From: Hexactinellida sp. DTS-2022 | Lineage: Eukaryota > Porifera > Hexactinellida | NCBI GenBank assembly: GCA_028753945.1 | Contig: JAPNXP010000002.1 | Location: forward strand, 1,860,001 to 1,924,000 | Reading direction: 5' to 3' | DNA length: 64,000 bases | In this document: one piece after another, positions 55,469-64,000 of the stretch | How the letters are laid out: each line of letters starts with the position of its first letter | Numbering within the stretch: the first letter of the stretch is position 1 | Position numbers and translations under genes: made by a program | Notes under the pieces: generated by a model | Seen by the model: the letters and a program-made list of their open reading frames with translations, nothing else | Told to the model about the DNA's origin: nothing | The model's database searches: none

Positions 55469-55669
55469 CTTTATAGGTATTAACATCGCATTGATAACTA
55501 CCCAATTCTCTGGGTTGACATTGTTTATATTCAGATTTCAAATTAATGTTAAACAATAATAGAACGTCATCTAGTTCCATATTCTAATACTTGACTGTAA
55601 CTCGGAAGATAAATGAGCTAGAGAGTCAAACTTTGATTTGAATAATAGCTAATATGTAAGGGTATACTG

Positions 55670-57302
55670 GAATAAACTAGCAAGGGAATGTAACTTTTCC
55701 TGAGCCAGGGGATCCGAGGCCTTATTAAAGTGATTGTAATAATTTATTGATACTCTTCTAGAATGTATCAAATTTTAGATGATAGTATAAGATATGATAT
55801 ATATGATATCACTAGTAGAATGCTTATCAATTTTTAGAAGGCTTATCAATTGATAAGATAAGAAAGGGCTTCATTTTTCTAATTTCTAGCTAGCCATAGT
55901 AACTCAACGGGTCGGCCATTTCTGGACCGACAAAAAATTACTGACCAGGTCTGATGGGGACCGTCGGTCCGGCCCTATTTTAGTTTGTACTGCGGTTTGG
56001 TCCGGATTGTTGCATCTCTGCTATGTAAGTAAGTAAGTAGTTTTCTTGGGACTATATAGGACTTTTTCTAGATATAAAATTTTCATGTCAAGGAGGTAAA
56101 CAATTGTTCACAATAAGATGACCCGATTGTCTTCCAAATTTGTTCTTAACACGCATCGTTCTTTTGGGATATCACATTTACTTATTCTTCTTATTATTCC
56201 CTAGGCCATTTTCTAATGGAAGCCTAAATGGATCCGAATTTCTATGAACTCTTCATTCATCTGTATTACCCAGAAGAAAACATTTAGATTTCTCTATTGT
56301 TCTACAATAGGCAATGTTCAATGGTATATATGATGAGAAAATGGGGAATAATTAGAAACATTTTTATTATACTGCATCGTTCATATTTCATCAAATGGGC
56401 TGCTGTTTTGGCAATCAAAAAAATGTAAGTTATTAATTTTATTATGATGTTCGAAATTATATTTTAGTGTGCTATGATATTTATTAGAGCTCTCCGCGGG
56501 TCATATGCGGGACCCGCACCCGCACCCGCCCCGAATTTTTTAGTGATTGACCCGCCCCGCCCCGCAAATCCAACAATATAAACAAATGAACCCGCACCAA
56601 CTCGCAACTAACTCACATTAATTAACCCGCACCAACACTCGATGACCAGTATTATCGCTAGGATTATATAATAGGGTATAAACACTCGGCGCACAATGCG
56701 GGCACAAATATTTACATCCTTAATGAATAACTAAGACGGCAATAGTTTTTGGGCGGAAATTTGAAGATGGACTTACGAGTTTATTATTCGGGATAACGAA
56801 ATAATTCACCTTACAATTCGTTCCATCGCAAGACTTCTGCCATCTTAAGATTATTTTGATCATCAATTTTGTTTAGGAACTATAGAGGCGTAAATTGTTA
56901 CAATTAGTGGACACTGCGCCCCAAAATAACCTAATTTCCGGAACGGAACGGTATGGAAGGGTACCATTCCGGAATATCAAAGTACCTTAATACGGAATTG
57001 GGCGGACCGGTTCGGGAATCAATGGATACCTAATTTCCAGAACTAAATTATTCCGGAAATATAATGATTCCGGTATTCTGATCCATATTTTCCAGAACAA
57101 AGATGCCTCCTTTCATTTAACCCTCGATTGAATGATATGTCCATTCCCGTGGATGCACTACCGAGATCCCTAGAAAACCAAATAGTTATTCTAATTTCGA
57201 ATCTTCCTTTCCCGTCTAAAATTCCATTTGTTTTTGTTTTACCCCCAGCCCTAAATCACTAGCGTTCCAGTACCCGCATAGTCCGAAATCACTAAAAGTA
57301 GG
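55670..57302. other. Mostly unassigned, with two GC-rich blocks
   Basis: 56484-56650 has CCGCGGGTC, CCCGCACCCGC and CCGCCCCGC motifs typical of hAT sub-termini, but the other end was not found. 56935-57110 repeats ATTCCGGAA/TTCCGGAAC motifs. No gene supported. Confidence 0.45.
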
Positions 57303-57310
57303 GATCAAAC

Positions 57311-58151
57311 CAGGGCCGGCGACAGAAATTATGGGCCCCATGGTAAGATTTCTGGCCGGGCCCCTCCACATCCTCCGACGCGACCAGGATTGAATTTTTA
57401 TAATTCCCGAAACATTAGCCAAAAATTAATTGCAACTCGAAACAAATTCCCAATTAGACGAAAATTTCATAAAGATAGAACAAAGATATATTTGTAAAAT
57501 AATATAATTGGTAAAGTAAAATGAAATTTTTGTTAGAAAAAATATAGGATTTCTCAATCATGGGCGGATAACTGGGGGGGGCAGGGGGGGCGCCCCCCCC
57601 CAAATTTTATATCTAAAAACTGGATTTCCATGTCAGTTTGTAAGTAAAAATGGTCTACTAGGTTTAAAAATTATATAATCCCGAGAATCCCGACCTGAAG
57701 CTTAATTACTTAGCTTTATCTTTGTTGTAATGTCTATTAGCTCTAAGTAGTAATGGGTTTCCTATTATAATGGATAAAATATGATTTCAATTTAAACAGT
57801 TGCTGTGAAAATTTTGTCTCGCCCCCCCAGAATTTCAGGAATTTTTAGATAACTATCCGCCTATGTTCTCAATGAGTCAAGCTTTAGGAAAAACGAATAA
57901 TATGGTTTCAACCAATGAAATACGATTAGTAACAATTTATTAGTGACACATTGGATCCTTTATGATATACTGTATATTGATGATAACAATTATTAGTGCA
58001 ACGAAGGAATTCATATTGTGGTGAAAGATGTATTATAAGGCACAGTAACTATTTTGCAGACTCAATATTATAAAGTCCTAAAGAAACATTCAGATGCCAA
58101 TCCGGGCCCCCCGGTTTTACCCCAAGCAACCCTCCCCTCTCGCCGGCCCTG
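57311..58151. mobile_element. hAT-type element, 841 bp, duplication GATCAAAC
   Basis: CAGGGCCGGCGACAG.. and ..CTCTCGCCGGCCCTG. Exact GATCAAAC at 57303-57310 and 58152-58159. A 307-bp MITE is inserted within. Confidence 0.9.
57559..57865. mobile_element. Nested hAT-type MITE, 307 bp, duplication TTCTCAAT
   Basis: CATGGGCGGATAACTGGGGG and ..GATAACTATCCGCCTATG. Exact TTCTCAAT at 57551-57558 and 57866-57873. G and C homopolymers near the left end. Confidence 0.9.
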
Positions 58152-58180
58152 GATCAAACCAGTGATAGCGACTAGACCTC

Positions 58181-58290
58181 TGCACGGGGCGGGTTAATAA
58201 ATGTGGGTCGCGGGACCCGCGGATTCCTGCGGGTCAAAGGGTCTGAATATTTTGCGGGGTGGGGGCGGCATCCGGATTCCACCGCGCAGA
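58181..58290. repeat. GC-rich MITE, CTCTGC ends
   Basis: CCTCTGCACGGGGCGGG at the left and CCACCGCGCAGAG at the right, interior GCGGGACCCGCGG. The duplication is unclear. Confidence 0.55.
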
Positions 58291-58626
58291 GATAGGGACC
58301 CTTAAAATATTGTAATATTATTGGAGCAAGCAGGGCCGGCCTTAGCCAAATTGGCGCCCCGGGCGAGGACAACCTGCTGTTCGCCCCCCTACTAAGGGAA
58401 TTTGAATGTTTCCAAGTTCCTATTCTACCAGACTGTTTATATATTCCAGCTGGATTCTATTTAATTGTAGTACAGTGGATGCCGGTTATACGCTTATTTG
58501 CTCTTAGAAGCTAGTGTGTAGCTGTTAACAGCTCGTATTTCATGTTATATCGGCTCGTATTTGTTAATACCAGTTTGTTAATAGCTGTTAAGGGAATTTG
58601 AACACCTTGCTGTAGCATATGTAATC

Positions 58627-58918
58627 CAGTGTTACACACGGACCGAAATTCTAAGTGAAATTGGTCCGCGGCCCGCACGGGCAAGTGCAAATTGCAAGAA
58701 GTTATAAACTAAGAATACTAAAATTGAAGTAAAATGGGAGTAAATCAATAATGTTTAACAATGTGGTGTGTTAATTGGTCATTGACTTACCTGACTGTCC
58801 CAGTCGTTGAGTAGTACATATTGTGCAGGTTGTTGTGGGGTTTGTTGCGAGCCAATGTCCTGCAACAAAGATTTAGGCCCGCGGAATTGCGGGACAGCCC
58901 ACCCTGCGTACAATTCTG
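58627..58918. mobile_element. Nested hAT-type MITE, 292 bp
   Basis: CAGTGTTACACACGG at the left, inverse-like GTACAATTCTG at the right. ATGTAATC (58619-58626) against ATGTAATA (58919-58926). The sub-terminal regions carry GCGGCCCGC. Confidence 0.72.
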
Positions 58919-59037
58919 ATGTAATATCTCCCCCATACTTTTTTCACATCTATGACATTATTCTTTCAACACTTTTGTGACAATAAATTTGAAAGTTACT
59001 TATCTTTATAATCGAGAATATGAATGATTAAAAATTG

Positions 59038-59154
59038 CAGGGCTTTTTCATGAATCACGATCTTTTCAACTCGAGTCACAGAGTCATTTCACTCGATGAT
59101 TCATGGTGACACGCGAGTCTTTGAGTCAATCAAATGACTCGTGAAAAGCCCTGA
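59038..59154. mobile_element. Nested MITE, 117 bp, GACTCGTGA motifs
   Basis: CAGGGCTTTTTCATGAATCA and ..GACTCGTGAAAAGCCCTG, flanked by AAAATTG on both sides (59031-59037 and 59155-59161). Confidence 0.78.
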
Positions 59155-59584
59155 AAATTGTTGTTAACAGCATAAATTGCTCTTTGCTGTTGACATCCGA
59201 GCTGTTTCCACCCTTGTTATAACCTCCTAAAACAATAGTCGCAAAGGAAAGTTTGGTATATTTTGTGGCAACCAGGCGCGCCAAACTTTGTAAAATCTTG
59301 ATCGTACCAGCAAATCAATCAGCTCATACATTGTTGAGGTGTGCTCGCTTTATGAGATCGCAACAAACCAGGTGGGGGTTAAGCGCCCCAATTTTCCTTC
59401 GGGCTCGGCGCATATTGCACCGACAATAGGCCTTAAGCGCCCCCCAAGGAGTTGCGCCCCGGGCGGTCGCCCTACTCGCCCCCCCCTAAGGCCGCCCCTG
59501 GGAGCAAGTCATACTAACTAAATGTCGCACTCAGGAAGGAGGGCAGTGATACAGTGTGTATTTCAACAAGAGTAACATTAAAAT

Positions 59585-59703
59585 CCAAAATTGCAGCCTG
59601 TGCCGACGCATGTTCCTTTGGTGGCACTATATTTTGTTGGTTGTTTATTGATAGTGCCTCCAAAGGATCATGCTTTCGGCACAGGCTTCAATTTTCGATT
59701 TTT
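59585..59703. repeat. Conserved 120-bp hairpin, first of four in the array
   Basis: AATCCAAAATTGCAGCCTGT.. GACGCATGTTCCTTTGGTGG pairs with ..CCTCCAAAGGATCATGCTTT.. over arms of about 50 bp. Further copies at about 60332-60452, 61186-61300 and 62909-63028, with a half copy at 39251-39295. Confidence 0.85.
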
Positions 59704-62342
59704 TTCGCCAAGTCATCAACGCCTCAAGGTGTCAAGAACCATTAGTTAATTGGTCCGAGTCACAAGGAACGGTTGATAAATATGAAGATTGTTTCTATCA
59801 TAAACCATCTTGAGTTTAATGTCATATGTATTGATAATAAATTATAATATATTGTTTAATTAATTTAGCAATGTTATCCACGGTGATTTGAGTTGAGTCA
59901 AGAAATTCCTTATATTATTATATTTTATTTAATCCATTGTATAGTAATACTACAATTAAGTAGAAGCCAGCTGGAATTTATAAGTTAAATCAATAACAGT
60001 TTATTGAAATTGAAGTGTGAGTAAACAAAGAAATTTCAAACCCCCATTTATGGCAGAAATTTAACCCTATATTGAATGTTTTCTTATCCCATCAGACGCA
60101 GAATTTTAAGATGAATCCAAATATGAAATAAAATTTTGGGGTTTATTAAAACATATTTTGAGTTATGGATCAGACAAATTTTGAAAGGTGTTAAAGATAT
60201 GTCCAAAATTTGTTAATAAAGAATCGTAACCCCAGGTGCAAATTAGTCGTCGTCTCTGAACCTACATGCCAAGTTTCAGCCCTCTATGTATATAGGTGTG
60301 GCCAGGGCACCTGCTACTGAGAAAGAAATAAAAAATCCAAAATTGCAGCCTGTGCCGACGTATGTTCCTTTGGTGGCACTATATTTTGTTGGTGGTTTAT
60401 AGATAGTGTCTCCAAAGGAACATGTTGCCGGCGCAGGCTGCGATTTTGGATTTTTTTCGCCAAGTCATCAACGCCCAAGGTATGAAGAACCATTTGTTAA
60501 TTGGTCGGAGTCACAAGGAACGGTAGATAAATTTGAAGTTTGTTTCTATCTTAAACCATCTTGAGTTTAATGCCATTAATCCATTATGTATTGATAATAA
60601 ATTATATTATTAGTTATTTATTTTAGCAATGTTATCCACGGTGATTTGAGTAAAGTCAATAAATTCCTTATATTATTAGATTTTATTTAATCCATTGTAT
60701 AGTAATACTACAATTAAATAGAAGCCAGCTGGAATTTATAAGTTGAATCAATATAATTTTCGCGAGTTGAATCAATAGAGCACGATTTAACAATTTAAAT
60801 CAATATAATTGCTACAAGTTGAAACAATAAATTTAGATTTAACAGTTTACTGAAATTGAAGTGTGAGTAAACAAAAGAAATTTTCAACTCAATTGTGGCA
60901 CAAATCAAGCCCAATTTGAAAATTCGTGCACTGTGAAAAGGTGTAGAATTGAATTCTCTATCCAAATATGCTAATTTTATCAAGCTCACTATTTATTATT
61001 TAATGTTATGAGGTTTAATTAGATTAAATAGGTGTTAAGAAATTTTGAACGGAAATCGTAAGCCCAGGTGCAAATTATACCGTCACTCCGCACCTACATG
61101 CCAAATATTAGCCATTAATGTATAAAGGTGAGGGCAGGGTACCGTCTATGGAGAAATAATAATAATAATAATATTTATAATAAAAATTTCAGCCTGTGCC
61201 GACGCATGTTCCTTAGGTGGCACTATATTTTGGTGGTGGTTTATTGACAGTGCCTCCAAAGGAACATGCTGTCGGCACAAGCTGCAATTTTGGATTTTTT
61301 TCCGCCTAGTCATCATCACCATGAAGGTGTTAAATTATTTCAAAAAGGTGTTACAGAAGGCATCGACCCTTAGAGTTGTGGAAGTTTCCATTTAGCTCAC
61401 TTCATTTTAGAGATATTCAAGTTTGAGTAGAATATAATAGCTGATGACTCAGCATTTTTTATGTGAGTGTTGGGTCATCACCCAACATCCTAACAAAATT
61501 GTAAACACACACATTTTTTTAACGATGTAATCATCACCTCAAGGTGTCAAGACCCACTTGTATAGGTGGCACGTGCCATAAGGACTAATTGATAAATTGG
61601 AAGTTTGTTTCCATCTTATATCATTTCTGAGATTAATGAAATTTAGATAATTAGTATAATATTTAATTAATCTACCAATATTATGTACATCAAAATAAAT
61701 TAAGTTCAATTATTTGTAATTATTATTAATCTAAATTGAATTTCACTATCATATTTGAATTCAGCGCACTCGATAATCCCACTAATCTATTTGGAACCAT
61801 CTCTATAAGTTAAACACAGAGCGAATTAATTAGAATTAAATTTGTCATGTATCCATTGTGCAAGAATATTCTAAGCAGAAATAAATATAATCACATAATC
61901 TGTCGTTGTTATGGAATGTAGAATCTTAGTTTTCAATTATAAAATAGAAGCCTACTCGATCTCACAAGTTGAATCACTAGGATTATCGCAAGGTGAAACA
62001 ATAGAATTATATTTAACACTTTCAATTGAACTGAAGTGTTAGTAAACAAAGGAAACTTGCAACTCAATTGTGGCACAAACGAAACTCAATTTAAAAATTC
62101 GTGCACTGTGAAAAGGTGTAGAATTTAATTCTCTATCGAATGCATATAAATTAAATATTCGCGCACTATTTATTGTTCTTTTTCAAATATTAAACAGGTG
62201 CAAATATGTGTCCAAAAAAATGTAATGAAAAATCGTGACCCCAGCTGCACATCTGTAACCCATGAGACACCCATCCTAAAAATTTGGGCTCTTAGTTGAT
62301 AAAACTCTGTTCTGTGGAGTGGCTACGGATAAATAATGACTA

Positions 62343-62532
62343 ACCAAGGCAGTAAGATTAGAACTGGGCCACTATACTATAGTATAGTCGGCACAGTAAT
62401 AATAATAAAGGCAGTGATTCCAATACTGGGCCACTATACTATAGTATAGTCGGCACAGTATTATTTAATAATAATAATAAAGGCAGTGATTCCAATACTG
62501 GGCCACTATACAATAGTATAGTCGGCACAGTA
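62343..62532. repeat. Three tandem units with an ACTATACTATAGTATAGT dyad
   Basis: Each unit reads GGCAGT..ACTGGGCCACTATAC..AGTATAGTCGGCACAGTA and is separated by (AAT)n. Single copies at 52252 and 31183. The 18-bp core is a perfect palindrome in the first two units. Confidence 0.85.
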
Positions 62533-64000
62533 ACAATAGAATAAGATTCAATATAATTATTACAAGTTGAAACAATAGAATTAGATTTAACAGTTTTACT
62601 GAATCTCAAGTGTGAGGAAACACAGGAGATTGGCACCCCAATTATGGCACAAACCTAGGCTAAGTTGAACATTTGCGAATTGCCAAAAGGTGTAGAATTT
62701 TATTCTCTATCCGTATATGTAAAATTTATCAAGCTAACTATTAATTATTTGATGCTATGAGCCATAATTAGTTTAAATAGGTGTTAAAATTATTTGATCA
62801 AAAATCGTAAACCCAGGTGCAAATTAGACGGTCATTTCGCAACTACATGCCAAATTTCAGCCCTCAATGTATACAGGTGTGGTCAAGGCACCGTCTACGG
62901 AGAAAAAAAATCCAAAATTGCACCCTGTGCCGACGCATGTCCTTAGGTGGCACTATATTTTCGTGGTGGTTTATTGATAGTGCCTCCAAAGGAACATGCT
63001 GTCGGCACAAGCTGCAATTTTGGATTTTTTTCGCCTAGTCATCATCACTATGAAGGTGTTAAATTACTACAGAAAGGTGTTTCAGTAGGCAACGACCCTT
63101 AGAGTGGTGGAAGTTTCCATTTAGCTCACTTCATTTGAGAGATATTCAAGTTTGAGTAGAATATAATTGCTGATGACACAGCATTTTTTATGTGAGTGTT
63201 GGGTATTCACCCAACTCCAACCAACCCATGCGAATTATTTAATTCACAAAATTGTAAAAATACATTTTTTTGACGATGTCATCATCACCTCAAGGTGTCA
63301 AGACCCACTTGTATAGGTGGTACGTGCCATAAGGACCAATTGATAAATTTAAAGTTTGTTTCTATCTTGTATCATCTCTGAGATTAATGAAATTTAGCTA
63401 ATTAGTATAAATATTTAATTAATAAATTAATAAATTAATAATTTAACACCATTATTATGTACAGCAAAATAAATAAAGTTCAATTATTTGCACTTATTAT
63501 TAATTTAAATCGAATTTCACTATCATATTTGAATTCAGCGCACTCGATAACCCCAATAATCCAATTAGAAACTTCTATAAGTTAAATACAAAAGGAATTA
63601 ATTATAATTAATTACGTCAGTACATTATTTGTGCAAGAATATTCTCGCAAAAATAAATATAATCACTTAATCTGTCGTTGTTGTGGAATGTAAAATCTTA
63701 ACGGTTCTATCATAAACCATCTTTAGTTTAATGCCATTCATTCATTACTTATTGATAATAAATTAAATTATTAGATATTTATTTTAGCAATGTTATCCAC
63801 GGTGAGTTGAGTAAAGTCAACAAATTCCTTATATAAATTAATTTAATTTAATCCATTGTATAGTAATGCTACAATTAAATAGAAGCCAGCTGGAATTTAT
63901 AAGTTGAATCAATTTAATTATCGCAAGTTGAATCAATAGAGTAGGATTTAACAAGTTAAATCAATATAATTATTACAAGTTAAAACAATAGAATTAGATT

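Larger units (their letters stand above)
54174..55655. mobile_element. Large foldback, arms about 260 bp, carrying two MITEs
   Basis: CCCTTACATATTTACTATTA at 54174 matches inverted sequence ending at about 55655, and the arms continue inward to CACTCCAGTA-type sequence (about 54430 and 54890). The spacer is the TA MITE 54477-54884; the right arm is split by the hAT MITE 54972-55468. The outer ends (CTAGTT / AACTAG) show no duplication. Confidence 0.78.
58331..59500. mobile_element. hAT-type element, 1,170 bp, duplication GGAGCAAG
   Basis: CAGGGCCGGCCTTAG and CTAAGGCCGCCCCTG ends. Exact GGAGCAAG at 58323-58330 and 59501-59508. Inside are AGCTGTTAACAGC sequences like those of 20745-21135 and at least two further MITEs. 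Confidence 0.9.
59575..64000. repeat. Array of long complex repeat units, runs off the right edge
   Basis: Ordered landmarks recur: AAGGAACGGTAGATAAATTT; TAGAAGCCAGCTGGAAT (60720, 63885); GTGAGTAAACAAA (60020, 60863, 62040); CCCAGGTGCAAATTA (60230, 61061, 62811); GGCACCGTCTACGGAGAAA plus (AAT)n; then a 120-bp hairpin. Units are 0.75-1.7 kb, because the longer ones keep a middle block of about 0.9 kb that shorter ones lack. Dispersed copies lie at 38577 and 51671. The (AAT)n tails after a conserved block suggest a retroposon-like 3' end. Small frames starting QIRRS come from the conserved block and are unlikely to be genes. Confidence 0.82.

Noticed and set aside
62817..63038. 73-codon frame starting QIRRS, similar to 39145-39378
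   Set aside because: Similarity comes from the complex repeat itself; the frames diverge after the conserved block and run into the hairpin.

Overview
The window is AT-rich eukaryotic DNA, almost certainly from an invertebrate animal. It holds spliced gene pieces, a CR1/L2-type non-LTR reverse transcriptase, Helitrons, many hAT-type elements with 8-bp target duplications, TA-flanked mariner-type MITEs, and animal-type transposases (FLYWCH MULE, KRBA2-like integrase, BED-finger hAT, Mutator-like). I cannot fix the phylum from the sequence. There are no bacterial features. I saw no tRNA or rRNA gene by eye.

One recognisable host gene is present on the minus strand, a thioredoxin-like 1 (TXNL1/PITH) homologue. 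Its first visible exon is at 38107-38272 and the next at 2401-2780. Reading frame and splice phase join exactly, so positions 2781-38106 are a single intron of about 35.3 kb. This intron holds most of the transposons described here. The rest of the PITH domain must lie left of the window.

Layout. 1-2.4 kb: P/THAP9-like transposase tail and a Helitron-like element starting 9 bases inside the next TXNL1 intron. 3-10 kb: foldback and TIR elements, including a 948-bp long-TIR element, and head-to-head Helitron pieces. 10.2-14.8 kb: a complete Helitron, and a KRBA2-like integrase element broken by three MITEs. 16.0-19.3 kb: a hAT nested in a hAT MITE. 22-31 kb: integrase-like exons, a duplicated hAT MITE, KRBA2-like debris, and a LINE interrupted by two elements. 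32-37 kb: more Helitron-like elements and MITEs. 38-44 kb: TXNL1 exon 1, a complex repeat, a MULE with about 185-bp TIRs, and a minisatellite. 44.1-47.4 kb: the best-preserved element, 3,235 bp, with about 400-bp TIRs, an 8-bp target duplication and an uninterrupted 688-codon transposase frame. 48-54 kb: two OTU-protease fragments and a Mutator-like transposase with two nonsense codons. 54-59.5 kb: nested inverted repeats and hAT MITEs. 59.5-64 kb: a long-unit repeat array that runs off the right edge.

Most boundaries come from terminal inverted repeats together with target-site duplications read by eye. Family names come from protein motifs and were not checked against any database. Apart from TXNL1, three open frames could belong to genes: 22062-22447, 43501-43818 and 51256-51486. 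Their function is unknown or tentative.
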